Part shown: positions 12,027 to 23,280 of the stretch, piece after piece
How the letters are laid out: each line of letters begins with the position of its first letter
Position numbering within the stretch: position 1 is the stretch's first letter
Assembly (NCBI GenBank): GCA_019022495.1
Contig: JAFEKR010000003.1
Span: 434,001 to 498,000 of the forward strand
Length of the DNA stretch: 64,000 bases
DNA from: Epichloe hybrida
Lineage: Eukaryota; Ascomycota; Sordariomycetes; Hypocreales; Clavicipitaceae
Direction: 5' to 3'
Notes under the pieces: generated by a model
What the model saw: the letters and a program-made list of their open reading frames with translations, nothing else
Databases searched by the model: none
Told to the model about the DNA's origin: nothing
Program-made: the position numbers and the translations under genes

Positions 12027-15000
12027 ATGAGCTCGACTGTTTTCATGGCTCCTGCTTTGCAGCACCCCACAAGGCCACACTCGGCGTATGAAGTCGGGAG
12101 TTCAACAGACTCGTTTTTTGATACGCCACACCACCGTTATTCAGGCTCGGTAACCGGTGCCTCTTCCACGCGAAACGGTGTGAATGGCGACCCCGATAGT
12201 TTGTCGTCCTGTTTGGAGGACTTCGATTTGCCATCCTTTAATGCCGATTTTGAACTAGACACTTCCATCTTCGCCAATAGCAAAGGACGCCATTCCCTCC
12301 CGCAACTGGCTCCACCACCGCTACCAGTAGTGGTCGAACCTACGCCAAAGCCCGACACTAAGCTATCGAGACAATTCTCAACAGCTCGTGGCAAGAAGAG
12401 TTCACTCATCGAAAGACCTCGATCATGGCTCGCACCCGGGAGCAAAGTCGCCAAAGAAACTGTCGATTCGTCCAACAAAAAATCCGCGACCTTGAAAGAT
12501 GCCACCTCGCAACAGTCTCCAAGCACGCATCCAGAACGAGGCCTCGCCGCCGGGCCAGAGAGCTTTGCCCATTTTGCACGACGTTCTTGGATGTCTCGCT
12601 CCTCCCGATCGCCCTCGCCCAAAAACGTACCTGAAACGGTGCCCGAACAAGAAAGAACAGACCGCGATGGTTTGGCTCGAGCTCCGACCAAGACGAAGGC
12701 GCATAAAACACCACACAGACTGCAGATCATTACAACCAATGACCAAGAAGGGGGCACAAGACAGGCGAGCTCATTAAAGCCGACGCCAAAGCCAATCACC
12801 CTGGCAGCGTCGTATCTCTCAAAAATGAAGTCAAAGCAGCAAAGCAGCTTCTTTGGACGGGATGGCCCAGACTCGGATCACAGCTGCGCTTCATCTGCCA
12901 CAAGTCTCAATCGCACATCCGACAGCACTCGAACGAGCGCCTCTCGGTCTATCTGCAGCGATGGCAACACAAACACTCCCACCACGGACGATTCTTGCAA
13001 CGAGATGTCGCCACAAATTCGAGATCCCCTCTGGTCGAGCTTCAAGTCACTCGATGTCGAGGTGAAAAGTTTCAGCTCTGCTAAGCAAACAGCTACGCGA
13101 GTTGCTCAGGTGCAATCTGTCTTGCTTCCTTTTCTCAGGAGCACGAGAAGCCACGCGTCCAACAAAACGATAGCGCTCGAAGACGTCGAACGAAGAGCCT
13201 TGGTGCTCGACAAGTGGTGGAACCTGCTTCTCGACATGCTCCAAGGACCGTTACCACAGCCTATTCCCGGCATGGATCGCCCGATTTTACTCGAGGCGGC
13301 GACGATGCTCATGATGCGACCCGAATGGAGACAATCGACGTCCTACTTGCAACCTTTGGCTGAGCGCTCACCTTCAGAACGAGTCCGCTCAAGGTCCTGG
13401 ACGAATGCTTCTAAATCGACCACGGATAGCTGTGCCCATTTTGAAATGCTTGCAGAGTCGGCGGAACACAATGTGAGGACCATGTTTGTGGCTAATCTGG
13501 TTAAGCAAATGGCTTATGTGGTGGAGAAGATGTCCCTGCGCCACGCTCCCCTGAGTCTGGTTAATTTTTCCGGAAAGACTTGCGCTTATGCTTTCTTCTT
13601 TGCCCCCGGGGTCGCTGATGTCCTCGTTCGTCTCTGGGGACTTACTCCCGAGCTCCTCAGGCGAACAGGGAGCGAACTAGGACTGCCTCGGAGGAACGCT
13701 GGCGAAAGTGATGACATCGTTGCTCTTTTCCCACCCAAGCTGGGTATACTCGGTTGGTCGACGCCACGAGCTGTGTGGGACTCGTTGAAACAGATACCCA
13801 AAATGCCACTACTGGTTGCTAGAATTGCGTGGACCGGACCTTGGGTTACTCGTTGGAAGGGACGGGACACTGACTTGTTCTTCATTTTTTGCAAATACTT
13901 TCACGTCCTTTCAGATCAATTTGTCCCCCCGGGCTTGCCCCTCACCGAGAAGGCTCGATCCCCGGCATTCGCGTTGGTCCATGCACAGCTTCTCTCGCTC
14001 GTGGACTCGACCATTCATCGACAGACCGGCCTTGACCACTCACTTGGCGCGCCGCTAATTGATGCGGCAACTGGGCCTGATGCCACAGCACTGGCGCTTC
14101 CTCCGCCGCCTACAAACCTGATGAAGAGCATGAGCGAGAATCGACTGGTCATTTTGCTGAAGGACTTCTTGTCGGACGATGCAAGTGAGCTCCTTGGTGC
14201 GAGGCATACATTCGCGGAGACATTCGCGACGCTGGTCAAGGCTGCCGCACGCAAGACCTCACTATACAATAACGCGGCTTGTTTCACACTTTGTGATTTT
14301 CTTGAAGAAGTTTTGATGATTTATCACGAGTTCGAAACACCATCCACCAGCTACGTCGATTGGCCTTTCTGGATTGACGTGTGTAAGAAGATGTCCAGCT
14401 CAATGAACACCATGACGGAGGTTCGATTGCTGTCTTTCGTCTTTACCATTTGGGATGCGATTGCCAAAGACTCTCGCAGGAAGGGGAATGTTTGTCTGGA
14501 GTGGCTGATCACCGAGGAGTCTTTCAACACTTATTTCAACAACTGGTGCCCAATGGTTCGGGCTTATTATCAGCGTCTAGTGTGTTGGAGAATGTGCCGA
14601 TACACGGGGGGGGCCAGTGAAATGGACATCAGTGTTTACCTCGCTGCTGCGGCAAGACTTAAGACGACGTGGGCCCATTATCTCTACTGTAAACAAGCTG
14701 CCGAGGCAATCGGCCGCAATCCCCCATCCACATCGCCGATGTCGCCAGCGATGGGCAAGAAGTTCATGATTATTCGTCAAGAGGCCAACTTGCCCCAAAA
14801 GGGACTCTTCATGGGTTTTGACACATTCGCAAGGACCTCGAGCAACCAACCCTTCACAGGCAATGAAACTCCAGGCACGAACGGATTCGCACGTACCGAT
14901 ACCAAGAAGCGATGGTCTCTCCTTGGAAAAGTGCTGTCCATGACCTCTGGTAGCGGTGCATCGGGTGCCTTTGATGAGCTGCTGCCGAAAAGCTTGAGTG

Positions 15001-15719
15001 ATCCAACCGGGCTGCGGCGAGAGTTGGCGGAACCGGCGCCCCTGGTGTCAGCGCTTCGCCTCGAGACTGCCACATCAGAGACCGATTCCCTGGGCTCCTC
15101 GCCCGTGTTTGACGAACAAAAGTACATATTCAAATTCATCCTGGGCTGGCAACAGAATCCTGGTCCGGCTCGGGATCGCACCCTCACACGGCCACGACTG
15201 CCTATCCCCACGCAGGCGCGAATCAGTCCGAAAAGCCGTGATGATCGAGCGCCACTTCCTTCGTCACCGACACTTCGTTCCTCGGCCCATTCGCCTCCTG
15301 ATACGCCAAAGCCTGTTCAAGCCCAGACAGGCACTGGCGTCACTTCACTGACTGCATCAGTCGAGGAGTGGCTTCGCAACACGCCGACCAGCAGCTCAGC
15401 GTTCGAGGGGGCCGAAGAGCAACGTGGAAGTATCGCTGAAAGCCAAACGGGCGTAGCGAGTGACACACGGCTCCAACCTGAGTGGCATGTCGCCGATGGG
15501 GTTGAAGGTACGCACGAGCATTTTACGAAACCGATCAAGCCCAGTGGGATATTTGCCAAGAATGCTGTTTATTGTGGACGTGCATTGGCAGAGTGGTCTC
15601 AAGTTGTGTCAGAATGCAACATCTTCACCGAGAGACGGCAAGATGACGGCGTTGAGCACATGCGCGATGTCGAAGTACCCTTTCTTGGCGTAGATGGCTT
15701 CCGCAAAGTTGGTGCGTGA
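12027..15719 (+). CDS. DUF1765 domain protein, 1,230 residues
   Basis: This is a large single-exon protein of the fungal DUF1765 family, whose biochemical role is unknown to me. I chose the Met at 12027 because the protein from there opens with a Ser/Pro-rich tail usual for the family; the frame is open further upstream to 11883 but that part looks like 5' UTR. Residues 1 to about 380 are low complexity, with Ser, Pro and basic residues and likely phosphorylation sites. About 400-960 form the folded, helix-rich region recognised as DUF1765. The remaining tail is again polar, with Ser/Pro repeats. No signal peptide or membrane span is obvious. The stop at 15719 overlaps a GTGAGT donor-like sequence at 15714, so a short extra 3' exon is possible. 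Assignment to the family is recognition by memory of its sequence style, not a search. Confidence 0.8.
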   Translation: MSSTVFMAPALQHPTRPHSAYEVGSSTDSFFDTPHHRYSGSVTGASSTRNGVNGDPDSLSSCLEDFDLPSFNADFELDTSIFANSKGRHSLPQLAPPPLPVVVEPTPKPDTKLSRQFSTARGKKSSLIERPRSWLAPGSKVAKETVDSSNKKSATLKDATSQQSPSTHPERGLAAGPESFAHFARRSWMSRSSRSPSPKNVPETVPEQERTDRDGLARAPTKTKAHKTPHRLQIITTNDQEGGTRQASSLKPTPKPITLAASYLSKMKSKQQSSFFGRDGPDSDHSCASSATSLNRTSDSTRTSASRSICSDGNTNTPTTDDSCNEMSPQIRDPLWSSFKSLDVEVKSFSSAKQTATRVAQVQSVLLPFLRSTRSHASNKTIALEDVERRALVLDKWWNLLLDMLQGPLPQPIPGMDRPILLEAATMLMMRPEWRQSTSYLQPLAERSPSERVRSRSWTNASKSTTDSCAHFEMLAESAEHNVRTMFVANLVKQMAYVVEKMSLRHAPLSLVNFSGKTCAYAFFFAPGVADVLVRLWGLTPELLRRTGSELGLPRRNAGESDDIVALFPPKLGILGWSTPRAVWDSLKQIPKMPLLVARIAWTGPWVTRWKGRDTDLFFIFCKYFHVLSDQFVPPGLPLTEKARSPAFALVHAQLLSLVDSTIHRQTGLDHSLGAPLIDAATGPDATALALPPPPTNLMKSMSENRLVILLKDFLSDDASELLGARHTFAETFATLVKAAARKTSLYNNAACFTLCDFLEEVLMIYHEFETPSTSYVDWPFWIDVCKKMSSSMNTMTEVRLLSFVFTIWDAIAKDSRRKGNVCLEWLITEESFNTYFNNWCPMVRAYYQRLVCWRMCRYTGGASEMDISVYLAAAARLKTTWAHYLYCKQAAEAIGRNPPSTSPMSPAMGKKFMIIRQEANLPQKGLFMGFDTFARTSSNQPFTGNETPGTNGFARTDTKKRWSLLGKVLSMTSGSGASGAFDELLPKSLSDPTGLRRELAEPAPLVSALRLETATSETDSLGSSPVFDEQKYIFKFILGWQQNPGPARDRTLTRPRLPIPTQARISPKSRDDRAPLPSSPTLRSSAHSPPDTPKPVQAQTGTGVTSLTASVEEWLRNTPTSSSAFEGAEEQRGSIAESQTGVASDTRLQPEWHVADGVEGTHEHFTKPIKPSGIFAKNAVYCGRALAEWSQVVSECNIFTERRQDDGVEHMRDVEVPFLGVDGFRKVGA

Positions 15720-17167
15720 GTGACAAGCCACCTGAACTCTGGCATTGCATGTCCGAACACATTGGCAGGTCATGCCCTTGTTTCAATCTCGGTCATTCTT
15801 TATCTGGACTCTGGCGACAGTCCATGCATAGGAACATTTCTGCAGGACATTTCGAGGGTGAAAATTTTCGTTGAGAGGTCTTCATGAACGTCCATCGGGG
15901 TGTCTTTGCATGCGATTTAATGAACAAAAAGTCGAAGCATACTTGCCTTTTCCTCACGAATACGACAAACCGCACACCTTGTTGTTGTTGCATCCATTTC
16001 TTTTTTGCATTCGCTTGTTCTTCACCTCCCTTTTTTGGGGGCGCAACTCGTTGCATCTGGTCACATATATGGCATATAGGTTAAAAGGCGTTCCGGAAGA
16101 GATAGGGTACTGATTTAATAAGCCGAAAATGTGGGTGGTTGTTGTTGTTAATGCTGTCTGTCAGCATGACAGTCTGACATGCTGGCCCGTTAATTTAGGG
16201 TTGTCGCACAAAGGGAACTTTCATGGGCGATGTGAACTCAACGTTTCGAGATGGATTCAGCAAGCCTTTAATCTTCAGTCTTCTTTTCATTTTTGTTTCT
16301 TTTGTTTTGAAGGCTCTCCAACATGGTCTCAGCTACCACATCACCGCGCGAAATAAGGCGGCGAGAGAAAGGGAGTGTTATTTGGATAGATACCCAGAAT
16401 GAATTACTGTGGATGAAGCCGTAAGATTAGATTGTGAATGGGCCTGCCATGCATCATGCATGATTTTTGGATTGCGCTGCGTACCCGATCAAGGGGTAAC
16501 CAAGTTGCTTCAACTCGGCCATGTTCCCATCCGTCTTCTCCTTCACCTTCTCGAACCTCTTTCTACAATCTTGTCCGATGAAAACGGCTCGATGCTCATG
16601 ATACTCTTCAAGCTGGGGCTCACCGTCTGCCAGCGCCACGAAATCCGTCTTGGACTGCGTAAATATGCGCACGTCCGGATCGACTTGGTGTCCAGCATCG
16701 AGGGTTTCCAAGACGCGAAGATGGCAGTGACATGCCTTGGTCAAGTTTGGTGAATGGGGTGGCGGCTCTTTACCTTTGACTAATTTGACTCCCCCCCCCC
16801 CTCACTACGAGCCAAGTGGGGGGGTTAAGCGTGGCTGACGGGCCACTGAGAGGACGGGAGATGGCCAAATTGGGAAATTCGGGTGGCGTGGAAGGGAGAG
16901 GTTAGTGTCGTTGTCGTCGGGCTGGGCTTGGCGCACAGTTATTTGTGGGTGGAGGTGGCGGCTTTTGCTTTTATTCATTCATTTTCATCTTGGAGGACTG
17001 ATCAATTCGCATCATGTGGGCGTTGATACGTGGGGTAATAGCTCTTATACGGAGCCGTGGAGGCTCGTTGCTCCAACGCATTCGTTATTTCGTCTATTTG
17101 GCATTTTGGTATCGAAAAAAAGAACAATTTTCCAACAACGGGGGGGTCTGAAACCCTTCATGCACAA
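15720..17167. other. Intergenic region between convergent DUF1765 and BTB genes
   Basis: It contains the two facing 3' flanks, an 11-C/7-G imperfect hairpin at 16791-16824, and an open frame at 16454-16744 that I list separately with low confidence. Otherwise no signal is seen. Confidence 0.5.
16454..16744 (-). pseudogene. Protein-like open frame without an ATG start
   Basis: On the minus strand an open frame of about 96 codons has a balanced, charged, globular-looking composition, for example AVFIGQDCRKRFEKVKEKTD and EPQLEEYHEHR segments. No ATG in frame precedes it, and I find no strong acceptor site just upstream. It could be the last exon of a spliced small gene, a decayed gene, or chance. 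The complementary strand is open over the same stretch, which weakens the case. I do not recognise a family. Confidence 0.25.
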
Positions 17168-18257
17168 CTACAAGTAGCTTTCCTCCTTGATGGATGACTG
17201 TGAGTTGAGGAGAAGCTGTGCTGCTGCTGCCTGGGTCGCCATGTAAGCGACGTTGTCATCATTGCTTATGGAATCAAAGTCCACGATTGCATCGTTGACT
17301 TCGTCGATTAGAACCTGGAATTTCTCGCATCGATGGCGCATGTCTTTCGTGATGGCATCGCTCAGTAGCATGAGCTTACTGATGATTTCGCGGACGCTGA
17401 ACCTATCGTTCTGGTCATCCACGGCGTCGAAAAAGATTGCAGAAATCCCTTGATCGTGAGCCTCTTTCAGAATTAGACGAATCAGCATGTTTCGAGATTC
17501 AAGGGCCAGTGAAGGGTTCCTCAAACCGGCGAGATTGTCTGTGGCGAGCGAATGGATGTAATACTGGCAAGTTTCTTTGATCTTGAACAAAATATCGAGC
17601 CGGCAACGCTTGATTTCATCTGGGAAACAATTTTTTCTTTCTTAGATCTGGAGGTACAGGATCAGAGTCGAGCCTAAATGACAGTTGGAACTTACACACA
17701 AAGTCAGGCCTACCAACGTATTCAACGTCCATGAGTCGGCGGCGACGATTTGCAGCCAACATGTACCCTAGATTGTCCAACACGCACTCCTTTACGATTC
17801 TCATGCCAACATAGTCGAAGAGCCCGGCATCACCAAGCTCGTGGGCAACGAACAAATAAGCCTCTCTTCCGCTCAGCTGTTTCCTCGCGTCCTCGTTCGC
17901 ATAGCCTAGCCACGCGCTTGAAACTGGCCTTAGAGCTTTCGCCATGTGGTACTTGCTGGCGAGGCGGAGAACTTGGCACAGAATCTCCACGGCTATCTCA
18001 ACCGTTGTGTGTTCGTATTGACCATGAATGATGTCCATGATGATCAAGAGCGCCGCAGGGTCGTCCTCGGCAAGGCTTACCTCCCACGACCCGGAGGGAG
18101 GCTTCGACTCGCGACACAGTCCGCTCAGCATCTGACGAAAAACGGGCGACGCTCTACGCAGCGTGCGGGAGTCGACTTTCATCTTCCGGCTTGGTTCGGC
18201 GCCGACAACCAAGGTCAGATCTCCGTCTTCATCCAAAACCCAGTCTGGCGCGTCCAT
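17168..18257 (-). CDS. BTB/POZ domain protein
   Basis: Two minus-strand exons, 18257-17696 and 17619-17168, join across a 76-nt intron (GTAAGT donor, CCCAG acceptor) to 337 residues. Residues about 10-115 match the fungal BTB/POZ pattern: a short acidic lead, a strand pair, then SPVFRQMLSG and a hydrophobic helix pair. BTB domains mediate dimerisation or recruit cullin-3, but this fungal branch has no assigned partner and no second domain such as Kelch or MATH. The C-terminal half is helical with a long polar segment near 250-330. The gene is divergent from the Zn2Cys6 regulator gene at 18988 across about 730 bp, so the two may share regulation; that is inference. The start is the first Met and is followed at once by the conserved-looking acidic lead. 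Confidence 0.82.
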
Positions 18258-18987
18258 GGTGTGCGTGCTCCGACGAGCAGCACACGTGAGGCAAGGAGAT
18301 TATGGCGATGACTTGCGACGGGTAGAGAGTCGAGCTTCGCTAGATTTCCCTACAATGAGGAGGTGATATCAAGAAAGAAAGGACAGACATGCATGATCAT
18401 GCAAGAATCTGCGGGTCCGGGTGCTTGGCATTGGCAGTTGTTGACAAGTGACTAGAAAGTGAACAGGTGCGACCACCTGTCGAAAACATGGGAAGACATA
18501 TCCCCTTGATAGGTGTGATGACAAGTTAGAGACTGAAGGAAATTTGCCGGAAGATGGCCCAAGGTAATTTTCAGAATTGCATCTCAATATATGTGCGGCG
18601 AAATTTTGCTTGCCGCCCCAGGATGCTTGCATCATCAAGGTAGCTTGCGAGTTGGTCCCACTTTCACTGAAGAAATCGACTGACTGACTGCGGGCAAGGT
18701 CAGAAAAGTCAGCCCTACCAGCAGGTTCGTTGGTTCGTCGGGACTCGGCAGTGGGATGCCGTGGGATGCCGTGGGATGCTGTGGGATGCTGTGCGCAGAA
18801 CAGAAACCCAAACGGGTGCAACGCAACGGTGGTGACACCTCCACCCACACACACACCTCGAATGCAAGACAATAATAAACCGCTCGTCTCTTCTTCCTTC
18901 TCCAACGCGGCCGTCCACACTCGGTACTCGGTCCTCGCAGGCGCCTTCGTCATTGAAGCGGCGATAATACAAGAAGCCGCATGCGCC
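18258..18987. promoter_or_regulatory. Bidirectional promoter region between BTB and Zn2Cys6 genes
   Basis: The 730-bp spacer separates two divergently transcribed genes. It carries four tandem 10-bp units at 18751-18790. No TATA box in a convincing position was found for either gene. Confidence 0.5.
18751..18790. repeat. Four tandem copies of a 10-bp unit
   Basis: GTGGGATGCC appears twice and GTGGGATGCT twice, without gaps. The array lies about 200 bp upstream of the Zn2Cys6 gene start and about 490 bp upstream of the BTB gene start. Confidence 0.9.
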
Positions 18988-19392
18988 ATGCCTAATACTG
19001 GGCGACCGAGCCAAGATTGTCATCTCTGCCGCCGCCGGCGTGTGAAGGTCAGTCAGTCCGACTCAGGGACATGCAAGTATCTACGGCTTGACCAGCCTGC
19101 TTGTTTGAGTCACGACGATTGCTAAATAGTCTTCCATCTGCAGTGCGATCTTGCTCGCCCCGGGTGCCAGAGATGCTTCAAGTATGGCGTCGACTGCCCG
19201 GGCTACCGAGAGCAGCATGAACTCGTCTTCCGCAACGCGAGCCCCTTGGCTGTCAAAAAGCGCAAGAAAGGTGCCTCGGCCAAGGGGACTGAACAATCCA
19301 AATCAGGCGGTAGCAGATCGACTATACCGAAATCTCAAAACAGCACTGGTGCCACCATTTTTGTGTTCGACTCAAACACAGATCTGTCGCCA

Positions 19393-19428
<36 letters not shown>

Positions 19429-20853
19429 TCAAGAACATCAAAATCACGCGACGACATGGCTTCTTCTCTCACTTCTCTGCCAAGACCGTTGATGGAACAT
19501 TGGACAAACCACTCGATTCCGATCCTTCTCAACGTGTACTCTACGCTGAGCTTCCTCCACAACATTTACCGAGTAAATGCCCGCAATGGACCCTTGATCT
19601 GGGCGGCCCATCTTTTCTCCCGAACATACGTCACAAATATTCGTTACCCAGTTCACGTGTACAAGGAATCAACGGTCGAGACGCAGCGCGAACTCGGCAC
19701 ATATCTGGGCAAGACTCTGAGCTCCGTCAACGCGGCTCTTAGAGAACCAGGCGGTGCATTCCGAGACGACGTGCTGGCCACGGTCTGGATCCTCGCGAGC
19801 TATGAGGTCAGTATTTGGACATTTCTCTCACAACCACGGTGACCGCGTTGCGTGTATTGATATTTCATCTAGCTGCTGGTAGGCTCACTATTCCACATGG
19901 AACCGTTAAGCCCCTGGCATCTTCATACACGAGGTCTGCAAAGCATGTTGCAAACCAGAGGGGTCGAGCCTCTATACACGGCAGAGGGCCGAACTGCTTT
20001 CTGGCCCTGTTACAATATGGTGGTGAGTATACCCCCCAAACCCTCCTCTTTGACCGGTGGTAGCCAGCTCCGTAGAAAATCACCGTCTGATAGGCCACAA
20101 TAGCAAGTTCAAGCCCTCGTGAGCAATACCGAATGCCCACCGGAATCTGACACATGGCTGGCCATCATGAAAAATCACCTCCACGACGGAGGAGGGTACG
20201 GTTTCTACGTCTCTGTCTTCATCACCAAATGCACACACGTCCAGTCCACTATTCTCGGCTTGCTTCGCCGGCACGACTTCGCGGCTGCCGAAGAGCAGTA
20301 TGAGTCACTGATACAGCAATTAGAGGCGGCAGAAGAGGAAGTCAACCGACACGCCACCACGACAAATGGATACAACCCCGACTGGGATTTTTACATGCGC
20401 AACCTGTACTTCTCGGCAATCATCAAAGGGTATAGCTGCATTTTGTTTCTGACCAATTTCCTGACCCATTACGCACATTGCAGGTTGCCATTGGTCAAGC
20501 TGAGAGCCCAGCGTGCCAACTGTAAACAAACGATTCGAGCTGGAGCGCAGTTCATCATTGATAGTGTCATGGTGGCGTTGAGCACTCTGCTAGCTGCAAA
20601 GGATAAGGCGCCCCGAGTCTTGTTTGACGCCATGAAGATGGTATGGCCGCTCAAATCCGTGTACGTTTCTGATTCAGCCTTGGCCGAACAAAAGGATCAG
20701 GCCGAAACGGCACTGATTTTCATCGGAAAGGAATTCGGAGTGAGACAGGCGCTGCATACATATCCTGACAAACTGCCGCTCCCGCTCGAAGCCCGGCTGC
20801 CTCTGGGAATGGAGGCAGGTGACGATGATGCCACGCCTGCATTTTCGCAATGA
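18988..20853 (+). CDS. Zn(II)2Cys6 transcription factor
   Basis: Four exons (18988-19047, 19144-19806, 19873-20022, 20104-20853) join in frame to 540 residues. The N-terminal zinc cluster is complete only after removing the first intron: Cys 11, 14, 21, 28, 31 and 38, with the RRRR basic stretch between the second and third Cys. It should bind DNA as a binuclear zinc cluster. A run of about 14 Ser near residues 104-117 is coded by a TCG repeat and is likely length-variable. The rest is the helix-rich fungal-specific regulatory region without a linker coiled coil that I can define. The start at 18988 puts the cluster within 10 residues of the N-terminus, as in many members. The target genes are unknown; the gene is not beside a biosynthetic cluster. 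Confidence 0.88.
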
Positions 20854-22269
20854 AGAATGCACTTTTACTATTGCCTCTCCCTTCTCCAGCTATATATGGT
20901 CATATGTGCAGTAGGATGAGCTGTGTCGCGGCTGCTGGTCAGGACGTCATGATACATGCGCTGCAATGTGGCTCGTTGAAGTTGTGACGATTCACGATGG
21001 TGAAGATTGGACGTGACATGGCCATGTATCTAAATTTTCGGCGTTTAAAAAAGGGCGCCCCTTACATGTACATATGTGCAACCTCGACTCTGTGAGTTCA
21101 AGTGTGACCGAGTCGCACCAAGTGGCCCAGTGGGTGTGGTGCGCCCACGGCGTCGCATCCCCCGATCAGTTTTCCCCTTTGTTGGGCCACAAGCTGTCCG
21201 GCGCGGTGTCCAACACGAGCTTTTGCACGAGACGACAGACACTTTGATGTCGAATTGCCCATTTCTCGGTTCTCGTCTTCGTCGCCGATGGCATCTCGAT
21301 TCGCTCTAGTCCTTCCTTGGTGGGGGCATCATGCCGGCCGAGGGCAGGGACCCCTTTTTTCCCTTTGCCAAGCCTCTCGAACACACCCGAAAAATGTCAT
21401 TCTCGTGTCATTTTGCGCGTGGAAACATGGGGTCCCCCGGCAATTCGGTGAGGTCAGGGCAGCGTTACATTGTGTGTACGACGGCTCGGAGTTGGACGAT
21501 GGACGGATCTGCCTGCCTGAGCATGTCCAGCCACTTGACCCGAGTAGACAAAGGGTACACAAGAAGAGATGCCCAAAAAACAATCAAAAAATCCCACACA
21601 CAAAAAAGTGAGCTGACCAGGTCGGTTCAAAGAGCCAGTGCGAAAGCGGAGTGGACGGGTGGGGACGGCAGGGGCGCCAGCCAGTTGCCAGTCAGCAATG
21701 AGCATGAGCATGAGCATGAGCATGAGCCCAGCTGCCCCGGATTTATTATGCCTCCGTAAAGGGGCCGAAGACAAAAAAGGATTTTCCGCCGTTCCATCAT
21801 CACCAAGCAACGTCTTGGCCATGGCCCCGGGGTCCACAGAACATGGGGGCAGCTTGGACGGTATCGGGCGGCCGAGAGAACCAACGCTTTGAGCGACGCT
21901 CTGAGCGGGTCGGTGCCGTCGGTGCATGCGCATTCACATTGAAATTGCCATCCTTTTTTTCGTGCCGCTCCTTCTCGTCCTGGTATTTATCTGCGCCAAC
22001 CGTCTACCATCTTGAATTGCTTCTCCGTGATATATTTCCCCCCCTCGTCCTGTCGTCTCTCACTTCGTACCCGTCACGACAACTCCCCGGCTGGTTTCTT
22101 TGAAAGATCCAATACGCTCCTTCTCGCGGTTCCATCTAGTCGTCGCTGGGAGTCCCGTCCTGTCGCCCAGAGTTGGGTCTCGACTTGCATTGGGGGTGGG
22201 TGCTCGACAACTTGTTGGGAACATCCATCTGGCCTTGATCTAATCTACACACACACCTTGTCCACGTCC
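20854..22269. other. Intergenic region with hexanucleotide repeat
   Basis: No supportable gene. It includes ATGAGC repeated five times at 21698-21727 and a pyrimidine-rich stretch before 22270 that is the likely 5' UTR of the small gene that follows. Confidence 0.5.
21698..21727. repeat. Five tandem copies of ATGAGC
   Basis: A perfect 30-bp hexanucleotide array in intergenic DNA. No gene context explains it. Confidence 0.9.
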
Positions 22270-22539
22270 ATGGCTTCGCTTGCTCCCTCGACGACTGCCG
22301 CCGCCGCTCCTGGCTCTCGTCTCCAGGTCCTCGGTGCGTCCTCCTCGCCATCGGGTCCCGCGCGGCCCAAGTTCAACTCCCACGTCACGTCCGATCGCCT
22401 CCGTGAAGGAGCAGGTCTTTACCTGCCGTCCTTGTTCAGAACCCCCGGCAGCAACATCCGAAAGGGCCGAGTCTCCGTCTTCAAGGAGCTGGGCCTCGAC
22501 GACCTGACTGTGTCGCGAGTGCCCGTCGACGACAAGTGA
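22270..22539 (+). CDS. Small basic hypothetical protein, 89 residues
   Basis: An intronless frame from the ATG at 22270 codes for 89 residues. The N-terminal 35 residues are Ala/Ser/Pro-rich. The second half looks more structured, with DRLREGAGLYLPSLFRTPGS followed by a KGRVSVFKELGL segment. It is preceded by a long CT-rich leader typical of fungal 5' UTRs and followed by an AT-rich flank, which supports a real short gene. I see no signal peptide, membrane segment or known domain. I do not recognise the family. Confidence 0.5.
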   Translation: MASLAPSTTAAAAPGSRLQVLGASSSPSGPARPKFNSHVTSDRLREGAGLYLPSLFRTPGSNIRKGRVSVFKELGLDDLTVSRVPVDDK

Positions 22540-23280
22540 CCTGCGTGCCGTGGCAACAACTGCCCGGGCAGGCCAACGCACACAAAACTACGGACCGGCG
22601 TTTTTATTCAATTTTCCTTTGTCAACCGAAACTTTTTTCTTTTTTCTTGCTTGACATTTACAATGCAATGCCGGTGCCGCATCTTTCACATACTCTACAC
22701 TGGGATCAACATAATACAGTCTGGCATCGAGTGGCTGAAGGGAGCATCTGGAAATGGTATCTCATATCATTGTTTTGGGACTGGGTCATCGGTCTTGCAT
22801 ATATATAATATACCCGTGTTTGCAGAGCAAACATGACTTGCTAGGCATTTTGTACTCTGTCAGGTGTAATGAAGAAAAAAATCGCAATGCATGGTGACAC
22901 TTGTTAAGCACGGGTGATGAACGTGATTCGAGAGCATGACCCATGCGTGACCCTGATAGTTGAAGATATAAAGAGATATAATAAACACGGTTATAGAGGA
23001 AGGGGGAATACGTCGTGTGTCTTGTCTGCGAGCACTCTGTAGAATGACCGGGTCAATGTCTTGTTCATCCAGTATATGACCATCTTCATCGTGTCCCGTG
23101 ACATGTTAATCTGCAGTCCTAGGTTATCCCCCAAATCTAAATGCATGCCGAGGCTAAATATCAGTCATGTTCCAACTATGAGACAACGCACGCCATCAAC
23201 ACCAAACATGTCCAGCGACGTGGCATGTGTATGCAATGAGTTCCCCCTTCTCTTCACTGTACGTCTGTCCGTTCTGTCCC
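22540..23280. other. Intergenic region between convergent genes
   Basis: AT-rich facing 3' flanks of the small hypothetical gene and the endopolyphosphatase gene. No other signal is seen. Confidence 0.5.

Noticed and set aside
16791..16824. C11/G7 hairpin as a transcription terminator
   Set aside because: Intrinsic hairpin terminators are bacterial; in a fungal genome this is simple sequence.
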